From assembly GCA_030537635.1 (NCBI GenBank), contig JAUNVM010000006.1, positions 1,600 to 65,599 of the forward strand: DNA of 64,000 nucleotides, read 5' to 3'. The stretch comes from Flaviflexus sp. Its GTDB lineage: Bacteria > Actinomycetota > Actinomycetes > Actinomycetales > Actinomycetaceae. The position numbers and the translations under genes are program-made. Below are positions 8,361 to 16,253 of the stretch, piece by piece (positions within the stretch are counted from its first letter, which is position 1; every line of letters starts with the position of its first letter). The notes beneath the pieces were generated by a model, which had not been told where the DNA came from, did no database searches, and saw only the letters and a list, made by a program, of their open reading frames with translations.

Positions 8361-8927
8361 TTAGGAAGCTCCGCGCTGGGCGCGCCGCTTAGCGAGCTCG
8401 TCTTCGACGAGGACGGCGCCATCCTGCTCGGCGCGCTCGGTGGGCAGCTCGGAGAGGGAGAATTCGATTTCCTCCCAGACACGGCCAACGGCGATGCCGA
8501 AGACACCCTGCCCGCCGTTGACGAGATCGATGACCTCGTCATTCGAAGTGCACTTATAGACCGAGGCACCATCGGACATGAGGGTAATCTCGGCGAGATC
8601 ATCTACGCCGTGGGCGGCAAGCTGATTAATAGCCACGCGGATCTGCTGAAGCGAGACGCCGGTGTCGAGGAGGCGCTTAACGACCTTGAGCACGAGAATG
8701 TCGCGGAAGGAGTAGAGGCGTTGCGAGCCGGATCCGGCCGCACCCCGAATCGTCGGCGAGACAAGTCCCGTGCGATCCCAGTAGTCAAGCTGTCGATAGG
8801 TAATGCCCGCAGCCTTGCAGGCAATCGGACCGCGGTAACCCTCGCGCTCATCAAGCTCGACGGGCTCCTGCCCGAACAACGCAGGTTGGTAGCTGCGTGT
8901 AGTGGCTTCGTTCACCACGGCCTCCAT
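8361..8927 (-). CDS. MerR-family regulator (Rv1830-like)
   Basis: 188 residues from the ATG at 8925-8927. An N-terminal segment (QPALFGQEP) leads to a MerR winged-helix domain: YRGPIACKAAGITYRQLDYWDRTGLVSP, then RLYSFRDILVLKVVKRLLDTGVSLQQIR. The C-terminal part is not a known ligand domain. It resembles M. tuberculosis Rv1830, found close to garA there too. A longer frame would start at a TTG at 8970-8972, but that TTG is the first three bases of a -35 hexamer, so the ATG after the promoter is the better start. It lies downstream of the other MerR gene but has its own promoter. Confidence 0.85.
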   Translation of the reverse strand: MEAVVNEATTRSYQPALFGQEPVELDEREGYRGPIACKAAGITYRQLDYWDRTGLVSPTIRGAAGSGSQRLYSFRDILVLKVVKRLLDTGVSLQQIRVAINQLAAHGVDDLAEITLMSDGASVYKCTSNDEVIDLVNGGQGVFGIAVGRVWEEIEFSLSELPTERAEQDGAVLVEDELAKRRAQRGAS

Positions 8928-8943
8928 TCGTCTGTCACCCCCA

Positions 8944-8972
8944 ACGTTATGGGGAGCGGGCCCCAGGGTCAA
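8944..8972 (-). promoter_or_regulatory. SigA-type promoter of the Rv1830-like MerR gene
   Basis: On the minus strand: TTGACC (8967-8972), 17-nt spacer, TAACGT (8944-8949), then 16 nt to the ATG. It is the best-formed -35/-10 pair seen in the window. Confidence 0.7.
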
Positions 8973-9035
8973 CGACCACGGGATCCGACACGCCGAGGAG
9001 TTTCACCTGGCGTGTCTTCAACCTCAAGCTGAGGT

Positions 9036-9788
9036 TTAGTCTAGCTCGACCTCGACGTTCTCGACGAGTAATGCCTGATAGAGACCCACGAGGACGGCGG
9101 AGAGCTCGGAGGCCTGGGCATAGGCCCGCTCGCGTTCGAGGCTCGACTGCTTGGCGAGCTGGGGTGCGAGAACTGCGGAAATGGTGGAGGCATGCGCATG
9201 CGCCGAGTTTTTCATCGAGCGCACCTTACGAGAATCAAGCCCGAGTTCGAGCGCCATCATTCCGTAGCGGACGATGTCGATGGACTGGCTTGTCAACCTT
9301 CCGCGCGGATCGATGGCGAGGATTCCAGCCTTGGCGAAATCCTCAATCTGCTCGATACTGGCGCCTGTGAGATCAGCCACCTCCGACTTGGTGAGCCGGG
9401 TGCCGGGCTTGGGCCTCGCCACTTCCCCGGTGTCCACGGCACGCATGCGGCCCGGATGTTCGGCGCCGGCCTGGCCGGAATCGAGCTGACGCAGCAGCTC
9501 CTTAATCTGACTAAGCGGCAGGTACCGGTCCCGCTGCTCGGTGAGGATGAAGCGCAGGCGCTCGACATCGGCGAGGGAAAAGACCCGCTGGTTGGAGGGG
9601 GTGCGCCGGGGCGAGATGAGATCAAGGCTCTCGTAGTGGCGAATCTTTGACAGCGCGAGCATGGGAAATTCCGCCGATAGAAGTTCGCGCACCTCGCCGA
9701 TTTTCAGGGTCGGCTCGTGCGAGATGTCGAATGGCCAGGTGGTAGGGGCCTCAATAGGCACCTCGCGGCGCCGCTTCTCCCCCGCCAT
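9036..9788 (-). CDS. MerR-family regulator (Rv1828-like)
   Basis: About 250 residues. After a basic N-terminus comes a MerR-type DNA-binding domain: LKIGEVRELLSAEFP, SKIRHYESLDLISPRRTPSNQR, FSLADVERLRFILTEQRDRYLPLSQIKELL. A second helix-turn-helix-like segment (TKSEVADLTGASIEQIEDF) is followed by an all-helical C-terminus, the architecture of M. tuberculosis Rv1828. The start overlaps the garA stop; ATG at 9786-9788 or GTG at 9789-9791 are both possible. It is presumably co-transcribed with garA. The regulated genes are not known from sequence. Confidence 0.85.
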   Translation of the reverse strand: MAGEKRRREVPIEAPTTWPFDISHEPTLKIGEVRELLSAEFPMLALSKIRHYESLDLISPRRTPSNQRVFSLADVERLRFILTEQRDRYLPLSQIKELLRQLDSGQAGAEHPGRMRAVDTGEVARPKPGTRLTKSEVADLTGASIEQIEDFAKAGILAIDPRGRLTSQSIDIVRYGMMALELGLDSRKVRSMKNSAHAHASTISAVLAPQLAKQSSLERERAYAQASELSAVLVGLYQALLVENVEVELD

Positions 9789-10222
9789 CACTGGGCGCGC
9801 TGGGGCGAGGCGTGGAAGGTGAGTCGGAACTTGCCGATCTGCACCTCATCGCCGGTCATCAACCGCACCTCATCAACCCGTTCGCGGTTGACGTAGGTGC
9901 CGTTAAGGGAGCCCAAGTCACGAACAAAGAAACCGCCCTCGAAGCGAAGGAACTCGCAGTGCTTGCGCGACACCGTCACATCGTCAAGGAAAATGTCGGA
10001 GCGCGGATGGCGCCCGGCCTTCGTCGAGTTTGAATCGAGGAGGAAGCGCGCACCGGTATTCGGGCCACGCTTGACGATGAGGAGGGCGGACAGCGGGGGC
10101 AGCGCCTGAACCGCCGCATAATCCTCGTCGCTCAGCCCCACGCGGCGAGCATCGAGCTCACCGGTTTCCGGACTCAACGCTTGGAACTGTGACGTCGTCT
10201 GCGGATCCATACCCTGCGTCAT
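9788..10222 (-). CDS. garA: FHA-domain protein GarA/OdhI type
   Basis: 144 residues. The C-terminal ~90 residues are a forkhead-associated domain with GRHPRSDIFLDDVTVSRKHCEF and DLGSLNGTYVNRERV, containing the phosphothreonine-binding Arg, Ser and Asn. The N-terminus carries QTTSQF, a diverged version of the ETTSVFR phospho-acceptor motif of GarA/OdhI, in which one of the two Thr is phosphorylated by Ser/Thr protein kinases and then binds the FHA domain of the same molecule. The family controls 2-oxoglutarate dehydrogenase and glutamate metabolism. The ATG has GGGGAG upstream. The next gene overlaps its stop codon, the same order as Rv1827-Rv1828. Confidence 0.9.
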   Translation of the reverse strand: MTQGMDPQTTSQFQALSPETGELDARRVGLSDEDYAAVQALPPLSALLIVKRGPNTGARFLLDSNSTKAGRHPRSDIFLDDVTVSRKHCEFLRFEGGFFVRDLGSLNGTYVNRERVDEVRLMTGDEVQIGKFRLTFHASPQRAQ

Positions 10223-10321
10223 CTGCTCCCCCTCTCAATCGTTATCACTTCGTAATATCCTACCTGTAAAGGTGTCCGGGGGCTAGTCGGTACGTCAAGT
10301 TGCTCAAGAATTGGTGAGGGC

Positions 10322-10350
10322 CGCCCACCGAGAAAAGGACCCGGTGGGCG
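10322..10350 (-). terminator. Terminator of pepN
   Basis: CGCCCACCG / CGGTGGGCG form a perfect 9-bp stem around an 11-nt loop immediately past the pepN stop codon. Confidence 0.6.
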
Positions 10351-10365
10351 ACCACGTGAAAGTGC

Positions 10366-12783
10366 CTAGTGGGCGCTTCGGACCATCCGGTCCCGCTCGA
10401 GGGTATCGATGCAGTCGATAACGATCTTGCGCAGGGCGGCGGGTGCCTTCGCGCCCTCACCGGTAAGCCAGGCGGAACCGGCCTCGATGCCCGATTCTTC
10501 GGTGGGCATGAGGGCGTAGAGAATGCGTTCGGCAATCTTCTGGCTCCGGCTCTCCCACACCGGTTCGGCAATGTCGAAGACCGGGAAGCTCTCGGCCTCA
10601 TACCGCGCGGTGGCGCCGGTGAGCAGGGCGGAGATCTCATCGTTCGACAGGTCCTCGCTCATGGCCCGCTCGTAGGCGGCCCGACGCTTACCCGGCAGAG
10701 CGGAGACGGCAGTGAGATGGCTGATTCGATCGGCCTCGGCCGGGTTCTCCCCCAGCTCCTCATCCAGCTGCTCCCGGGTCACCTGGCCCGTGGCGGCAAG
10801 GCCGATGAGCAGCTGCCAGCGAGCATCGTGATCATCGGTCACCTCGCCCAGTGCCTCGCGTAGGTCCTCGGCCCGGTCGGGCAGCACGGCGCCGGCCCGG
10901 GCGAGGGCGGCCCGCCACAGGTGTTGCAGATCTGCCGCACCATCCGAGCGGGCGGCGAGATAGGCCTCGTGGCAGATCTCCGCCCAACGCTCCCGGACGG
11001 CGCTTCGGTCGGAGCTGTAGCGCTCGACGAGGTAGGCGCAGTTGGCGATGAGGGAGGCGAGGAGCGAGGAATCGGCTTCATCGTGGAAGCGCGACACCCC
11101 CTCCAGGTAGCGGGCCGGGTCGAGGGCCCCGGCACGCACGGCCTGCCACAGGGACATCCAGGCCACCGCCCGGGCGAGCGGATCGGCAATCCGGTGGGTG
11201 AGCGCGCCCTCGGTTCCGGCCTCGTCGAGGCGAATGATCGCGTAGGTTTCGCCCGTGTCATTGGGCAGAATGAAGCTGCCCGCGAGCGGAATCGTCGCCT
11301 CATTCGTGATGTCGATCCGCTTCGCATCCCGCCGCACCCACTCATCGTTCTCAAGCTCGTAGGCGCCCACCGAGATGGTGTGCGGGCGACGAATCTCCTC
11401 GCCCGTGCGCGGATCGGCACCGGTTTGAACGAGAGAGTCGCCGCGCACCTCGATGGTCGAGGGCCCGGAGGTTTTCAGCCACTCATCGGCCCAGGCGGCA
11501 AGATCTCGGCCCGAGGCTGCCTCGAGCTCGGTGAGCAGATCGGTGAGCGTCGTATTGGAATACGCGTGCTTGTCAAAGTAGGAGCGGGCACCGGCAAAGA
11601 AGGCATCCTCGCCCACGTAGGCGACGAGCTGGCGCAGGACGGCGGCCCCCTTGGCATAGGTAATGCCATCGAAGTTCTGATCGGCCGCCTCCAGGTCGGG
11701 AATATCGGCGATGATCGGGTGGGTGGTTGGCCGCATGTCGTTGACGAAGGCCCAGTTGGTGCGCGCCCCGGAGAAGGCCACCCAGGCTTCGGTGAACTCG
11801 GTGGCGGCCACGGAGGCCCAGGCGCCCATGAACTCGGCGAAGGACTCCTTGAGCCACAGATCATCCCACCACACCGGCGTGGCGAGATCTCCGAACCACA
11901 TGTGGCTCATTTCGTGGAGAATCGTGTTGGCGCGGGCGGCGTGCTGGGCGCGGGTGGCATGGCCGCGGAAGATGTAGTCCTCGGTGAAGGTGACGAGGCC
12001 GGGGTTTTCCATGGCGCCGAGATTGTATTCGGGCACGAAGACCTGATCGTACTTGCCCCACGGATAGGCCATGCCGAAGGCTTCCTCGAAGACCTTGAGG
12101 CCGGACAGCGAGATGTCGAAGATTTCCTCGTGGTCGAAGTATTCACTGATCGAGGCGCGGCAGAAGGCAGAGAAGCGTTCATCGTCCGGGCAGTTCACCC
12201 GGTGGTAGGGGCCGGCAACCACGGCGGTCAGGTAGGTGGACATGCGCTTGGTGGGGGTGAAGAAGTGCCGGCGGCGATCTCCCACCTCCTCGGTGCGCTC
12301 GCAGGTGGTGTTGTTGAGAACCGTCCACTCGGCCGGGGCCGTGACATCAAAGGTGAAGGAGGCCTTGAGATTCGGCTGCTCCATATTGGCAAACAGCCGC
12401 CTGGCATCGGCCGGCTCGAACTGGGTGTAGAGGTACACCCCGCCATCGACCGGGTCGACGAAACGGTGCAGGCCCTCCCCCGAGCGGGAATACCGGCCGC
12501 GCGCGCGAACCGTCACCTCATTGGACTCGCCCAACCCCTCGAGGTTGATGCGGGCACCATCCCACGACACTGGAACGCTCTTCCCGTTGACAATGACCTC
12601 ATCGACCGATTCTCCGAGGAAGTCGAGGAAGGTTGACGAACTGGTCGCGGAAAAGACAATGGTCGATTCGGTTCCAAACGTCTTCTCATCGGTTCCAAGG
12701 TCGAGGCTGACCCGATAGCTGTCAATGGTGATGTGGGAGGCGCGAGCGGCCGCATCCGCTCGAGAAAGATTCTCAGTAGTCAT
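10366..12783 (-). CDS. pepN: Aminopeptidase N, M1 family
   Basis: 805 residues from the ATG at 12781-12783; an upstream extension of 63 Arg-rich residues is rejected because a -10 hexamer lies inside it. It is a zinc metallopeptidase that removes N-terminal residues from peptides in the cytoplasm. Visible features: substrate-N-terminus motif GAMEN, zinc site HEMSHMWFGD with the third ligand Glu in WLKESFAEF, and the ERAP1-like helical C-terminal half. The length fits actinobacterial PepN. It is monocistronic and divergent from ald. Confidence 0.94.
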   Translation of the reverse strand: MTTENLSRADAAARASHITIDSYRVSLDLGTDEKTFGTESTIVFSATSSSTFLDFLGESVDEVIVNGKSVPVSWDGARINLEGLGESNEVTVRARGRYSRSGEGLHRFVDPVDGGVYLYTQFEPADARRLFANMEQPNLKASFTFDVTAPAEWTVLNNTTCERTEEVGDRRRHFFTPTKRMSTYLTAVVAGPYHRVNCPDDERFSAFCRASISEYFDHEEIFDISLSGLKVFEEAFGMAYPWGKYDQVFVPEYNLGAMENPGLVTFTEDYIFRGHATRAQHAARANTILHEMSHMWFGDLATPVWWDDLWLKESFAEFMGAWASVAATEFTEAWVAFSGARTNWAFVNDMRPTTHPIIADIPDLEAADQNFDGITYAKGAAVLRQLVAYVGEDAFFAGARSYFDKHAYSNTTLTDLLTELEAASGRDLAAWADEWLKTSGPSTIEVRGDSLVQTGADPRTGEEIRRPHTISVGAYELENDEWVRRDAKRIDITNEATIPLAGSFILPNDTGETYAIIRLDEAGTEGALTHRIADPLARAVAWMSLWQAVRAGALDPARYLEGVSRFHDEADSSLLASLIANCAYLVERYSSDRSAVRERWAEICHEAYLAARSDGAADLQHLWRAALARAGAVLPDRAEDLREALGEVTDDHDARWQLLIGLAATGQVTREQLDEELGENPAEADRISHLTAVSALPGKRRAAYERAMSEDLSNDEISALLTGATARYEAESFPVFDIAEPVWESRSQKIAERILYALMPTEESGIEAGSAWLTGEGAKAPAALRKIVIDCIDTLERDRMVRSAH

Positions 12784-12790
12784 GCTTTCC

Positions 12791-12796
12791 GTTCTA
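12791..12796 (-). promoter_or_regulatory. -10 hexamer of pepN, leaderless type
   Basis: TGC-TAGAAC on the minus strand resembles an extended -10 and ends 7 nt before the ATG. The last base departs from TANNNT, so this is weaker than the others. Confidence 0.4.
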
Positions 12797-13034
12797 GCAC
12801 AATCTCCTCTGAGTGGATGAACCGGCAGCTCAGAGGGATCGACGAGGGTAGCGAGACGGCGGCGGTGCGAGACCCGAAAACGGCTGCCCAACACAAACCG
12901 GCGGATGCGAGCTCGACCCCCATGTACGATCCTGCGCATCGGGTCCGCCATCCTATACCCACGGCTGCACAATCTTCCCGCGGCCGTGAGGAAAGTGCCG
13001 GTGGATTTATCTTCCTCTCACCCCGTGTGGCGCG

Positions 13035-13040
13035 TATCAT
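13035..13040 (+). promoter_or_regulatory. -10 hexamer of ald, leaderless type
   Basis: TATCAT abuts an upstream ATG at 13041 and ends 6 nt before the ATG at 13047. With transcription starting about 7 nt after the hexamer, only the second ATG would be on the mRNA. Confidence 0.6.
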
Positions 13041-13046
13041 ATGGCC

Positions 13047-14174
13047 ATGATTATTGGAATTCCGCGCGAAATTAAGGATGACGAGTACCGGGTGGGAGCC
13101 ACTCCGGACGGGGTGAGCCAACTGGTGGCGGCGGGCCACGGCGTGGTCGTGGAACGGGGTGCCGGCGAAGGTGCCGGCCACCTTGATGCAGAATATCGAG
13201 ATGCTGGGGCGATCCTGGTGGACACGGGTGAGGAGGCCTGGTCGAGGGCCGAGCTGGTCGTCAAGGTCAAGGAACCCACCGGACCCGAGCTTGGCTACCT
13301 GCGCCCCGGGCTCATCGTCTTCACCTACTTCCATCTGGCGGCTGATGAGAAGCTGACCCGCGCGGTCATCGACTCTCGCTGCACCGCCATCGCCTATGAG
13401 ACCGTTGCCAATCCGGACGGCTCGCTGCCCCTCCTCGCCCCGATGTCCGAAATCGCGGGTCGACTTGCCACCCAGGTGACGGCTCAGTACCTCATGAAGC
13501 CCTCGGGCGGCCCCGGCCGCCTCCTCGGCGGGGTTCCCGGGGTTCCACCGGTCAAGGTGCTCATTCTCGGCGCCGGTGCGGTTGGCACCCACGCCACGAA
13601 GATTGCCGTGGGCATGGGAGCCGACGTCACGATCATGGATATCAACACCCAGCGCCTACGTCAGCTGGATGCCGAATACAAGACCCACATCCGCACCCGC
13701 ACCTCCACGCCGACGAACGTCATGGACGAAGCGCGCAAGGCCGATGCCATCATCGGCACCGTCCTCAAGGCTGGCGCGCGCACCCCGCAGCTCATCACCG
13801 AGGAGAATCTGGCCGAGCTCGCCCCCGGTACCCTCCTCGTCGATGTTGCCATCGACCAGGGTGGCTGCTTTGCCGGCTCGCGACCCACCACCCACCAAAA
13901 CGCCACCTACCGAGCCGGTCACCTCATGTACTACTGCGTGGCGAACATGCCCGGAGCGGTGCCCATGACCGCGACGGTGGCGCTCACCGACCAGACCATC
14001 GCCTACCTGCTGCGCCTGGCAGATGGCCCTGCCAAGGCAATGAAGGCCGATCGCCCGCTCGCCCTTGGCCTGCAGGCGCACGACGGGAAGCTGGTCGAGC
14101 CGGGAGTGGCCGAGGCCTTCGATCTTCCGCTTGCGGATCTCGACGAGGTCCTCGACGCCATGACCGAAGACTGA
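13047..14174 (+). CDS. ald: Alanine dehydrogenase
   Basis: 375 residues. It catalyses the reversible NAD-dependent deamination of L-alanine to pyruvate and ammonia. The protein starts MIIGIPREIKDDEYRVGATP, the standard opening of the family, which together with the leaderless promoter favours ATG 13047 over 13041. Also visible: the substrate-site region ELVVKVKEP with its Lys, catalytic His in FTYFHLAAD, the NAD-binding ILGAGAVGTHATKIAVGMGA, and the VDVAIDQGGC segment. It is divergent from pepN, so peptide breakdown and alanine use may be linked. A sodium:alanine symporter is encoded at 32010-33506. Confidence 0.95.
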   Translation: MIIGIPREIKDDEYRVGATPDGVSQLVAAGHGVVVERGAGEGAGHLDAEYRDAGAILVDTGEEAWSRAELVVKVKEPTGPELGYLRPGLIVFTYFHLAADEKLTRAVIDSRCTAIAYETVANPDGSLPLLAPMSEIAGRLATQVTAQYLMKPSGGPGRLLGGVPGVPPVKVLILGAGAVGTHATKIAVGMGADVTIMDINTQRLRQLDAEYKTHIRTRTSTPTNVMDEARKADAIIGTVLKAGARTPQLITEENLAELAPGTLLVDVAIDQGGCFAGSRPTTHQNATYRAGHLMYYCVANMPGAVPMTATVALTDQTIAYLLRLADGPAKAMKADRPLALGLQAHDGKLVEPGVAEAFDLPLADLDEVLDAMTED

Positions 14175-14177
14175 TCC

Positions 14178-14206
14178 GGCAGGCGCATCAGTAGCGTCAG
14201 CCTGCC
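14178..14206 (+). terminator. Possible terminator of ald
   Basis: GGCAGGC / GCCTGCC, 7-bp perfect stem with a 15-nt loop, begins 4 nt after the ald stop codon. There is no T-run. Confidence 0.45.
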
Positions 14207-15002
14207 TGCCCCCGTGTCACCGGTGACGATCATTGCGGTGAGATGATGCTCGACGCCTACATGCACCATCAAAGTCGCCACCTTCTTTCGCATGCCCCCG
14301 TCCAACCCTCCGGCGCAGCGAGTGATCACGGGGATAGCGTGGAGTCCGAGCTTCTCACTGATGACCAGATCGCGGCGGATATCAGCCAGCTTCGCTCTCA
14401 ACGCTGGATTCCCATTCACCGGGTCACGCTCTCCGGGGCGCAGTCCGCGATCGCCTACCGCTATGTCAATAGCCGGAGGTATCGCCCGCGCCCGGACACG
14501 CCTTCCACCCACGTCGTCAAGCCGGCGCTTCCCCGGTACGCAGGCGAGGTATTGGGCGAGAACGCCACCCAGCGAGCCGTCGCAATCCTCGGCTTTCCGC
14601 CATGAAGAGTGAGGTCCTCAGTTTCGCTGGTGAGCGGGACTTTGGCTCACAACAGTTTCATTGAGAAGGCGAACGTGAGTAGGCTCGCCCCCACCACAGG
14701 AACCTTATGCAGGTACTGAACTGGGGCGGGCGGCAAAAGTACCAGACAGACTCTAGCTCGGTATCACTCAAGTCATTGTTGCAGTTCGCACATACCACCG
14801 GCCGATGAAGGCATTGCGTGGTGGTTACTCGCCCACAATGTTCTAATTACGATGCTCGCGACCGGCCGGGAAACTACTGCGGAGCTGGACCGGCCAGTTC
14901 AACAGCGGGGGATGGGAGGGGGCTGGCGCCCATGCTGTCAGGCACAAGAATCACCTTAAAGTGATGTATACCACGCCCTGCGGGCAGATTGGTTACCTAC
15001 CA
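14207..15002. other. Gene-poor interval between ald and bioY
   Basis: About 800 bp. It contains a perfect 12-bp palindrome GTCACCGGTGAC (14216-14227), one doubtful open frame (14243-14605), an AT-richer stretch from about 14640 to 14870, and the inverted repeat ATCAC-N6-GTGAT (14950-14965) ahead of the bioY promoter. No RNA gene is recognised. Confidence 0.4.
14243..14605 (+). CDS. Doubtful hypothetical protein
   Basis: 120 codons from ATG to TGA. I do not recognise the translation, which has no domain, signal peptide or membrane segment (MMLDAYMHHQS... to ...AVAILGFPP). The GC content at third positions is moderately high in the middle of the frame, which is the only argument for coding. 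No good ribosome-binding site precedes it. The minus strand has an overlapping frame of similar quality (14003-14512), so this may be chance or a decayed gene. Confidence 0.15.
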   Translation: MMLDAYMHHQSRHLLSHAPVQPSGAASDHGDSVESELLTDDQIAADISQLRSQRWIPIHRVTLSGAQSAIAYRYVNSRRYRPRPDTPSTHVVKPALPRYAGEVLGENATQRAVAILGFPP

Positions 15003-15017
15003 GTAAGTTAGGCTTAC
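15003..15017. promoter_or_regulatory. bioY promoter and overlapping operator-like inverted repeat
   Basis: GTAAG-TTAGG-CTTAC is a perfect inverted repeat that covers the -10 hexamer TAGGCT (15009-15014). The hexamer ends 7 nt before the bioY ATG, predicting a leaderless mRNA. A further GGTTAC at 14991-14996 may belong to the same site. A repressor bound here would block transcription; a biotin-responsive regulator is the natural guess but the site does not match a consensus I can name. Confidence 0.5.
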
Positions 15018-15021
15018 GGAC

Positions 15022-15591
15022 ATGACAACACGTGATATTGCCCTGGTGGCGATGATGACCGCCGTCACCGCCGTGCTTGGTCTCATGCCCGCGTTTACCA
15101 CTCCCCTGCAGCCCGCCGTGCCGATCACGGCACAGACCATTGGTGTCATCCTTGCCGGCCTGCTGCTGGGGCCCGTGCGTGGAGCGGCGTCGATGGCTCT
15201 GCTTTTGCTTCTCGCCGCCATTGGCGTTCCCGTGCTGTCGGGAGGCAAGTCGGGTCTCGGCGTGTTTGCCGGTCCGACCGTTGGCTACCTTATTGGTTTT
15301 GTTGCCTGCGCGGCCGTGGCTGGTGGAATGATCTGGGCGAAGGGACGGCCCTTCCGATTCAGCTGGGGCCTTTTCGCCGGTTTCATCGGTGCCTTCCCGG
15401 TGCTCTATCTGTTCGGCTCCATCGGTCTCGTGGCCCGCATCGATCTCGGCTTTGGCGCGGCCCTGGCTTCTAATGTGGCGTTTATTCCGGGCGATCTCGC
15501 CAAGCTCGTCATTGCGGCGATTATCGCCGACCGCGTGCATGGCGCGATTCCCGAGCTCATGGAGGGCCGACCGGGACGCGTGGCGGCGTGA
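15022..15591 (+). CDS. bioY: BioY, biotin-binding S component of an ECF transporter
   Basis: 189-residue integral membrane protein with about six hydrophobic segments. Family features are seen early (QPAVPITAQTIGVILAGLLLGPVRGAASM) and in the GLGVFAGPTVGYLIGFV segment. BioY captures biotin and works with the ATPase and T component encoded directly downstream. The start follows a leaderless -10 hexamer. Its stop overlaps the GTG of bioM (GTGA). No biotin synthesis gene is seen in this window. Confidence 0.93.
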   Translation: MTTRDIALVAMMTAVTAVLGLMPAFTTPLQPAVPITAQTIGVILAGLLLGPVRGAASMALLLLLAAIGVPVLSGGKSGLGVFAGPTVGYLIGFVACAAVAGGMIWAKGRPFRFSWGLFAGFIGAFPVLYLFGSIGLVARIDLGFGAALASNVAFIPGDLAKLVIAAIIADRVHGAIPELMEGRPGRVAA

Positions 15592-16253
15592 TATCGCTAT
15601 CCCTGTCCCACACGATCCCCGGTGGGCCAACGATCCTCAGGGACATCGAGCTTGAGCTCGATGAGCCTCGCATTGGAATCATCGGCGGCAATGGCTCCGG
15701 CAAATCCACCCTCCTGCGCATCATCGCCGGGCTCGTCAAGCCATCCTCGGGACGCGCACTCCTCGATGACGCCGAGGTGACGAAGCTTCCCGCCGGTCGG
15801 ATCGGCATGTGCTTTGCCGAGCCGGATACCCAGATTGTCATGCCGACGGTGGCAGCCGATGTGGGATTTTCGCTGCGCCACCTGCCAAAAGCCGAGCGTG
15901 CGGCCGAGGTGGGGCGCATGCTGGAGGCGCTGGGAATCGCGGATCTGGCTGAGCGGGCCTGCCATGTTCTTTCCGGTGGCCAAAAGCAGCTTCTCGCGCT
16001 GGCCGCCGTGCTGGCCACGAGCCCCTCGGTTCTTCTTCTCGATGAGCCGTCGACCCTGCTTGACCTGAGGAATCGGAAGCTCTTGGAGCAGATCCTTGAC
16101 CGCCTAGATCAGCAGATCATCCTCGCCACCCATTCCCTCGACATGCTCGCCGGCTTTGATCGGGTCATTGTGCTGGAGGAGGGAAAGGTGGCGGCCGATG
16201 GGGAACCGGCAACCGCCATCCCCACCTACGAGGCGATGGCGTGGCCAGGCTAA
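15588..16253 (+). CDS. bioM: BioM, ATPase of the biotin ECF transporter
   Basis: 221-residue ABC ATPase that powers biotin uptake. Walker A GGNGSGKST, Q-loop region AEPDTQIVMPTV (the PDxQ pattern common in ECF ATPases), signature LSGGQKQ, Walker B VLLLDEPST and the switch His in ATHSLDML are all present. The GTG start overlaps the bioY stop, and the 3' end overlaps bioN by 13 bp, so the three products are translationally coupled. Confidence 0.92.
   Translation: MISLSLSHTIPGGPTILRDIELELDEPRIGIIGGNGSGKSTLLRIIAGLVKPSSGRALLDDAEVTKLPAGRIGMCFAEPDTQIVMPTVAADVGFSLRHLPKAERAAEVGRMLEALGIADLAERACHVLSGGQKQLLALAAVLATSPSVLLLDEPSTLLDLRNRKLLEQILDRLDQQIILATHSLDMLAGFDRVIVLEEGKVAADGEPATAIPTYEAMAWPG

Noticed and set aside
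10921-12636. 571-codon open frame on the plus strand
   Set aside because: Antisense to pepN, whose zinc-site and GAMEN motifs are intact; the long frame follows from high GC content.
12784-12972. N-terminal extension of PepN
   Set aside because: 63 Arg-rich residues absent from the family, with the likely -10 hexamer inside it.
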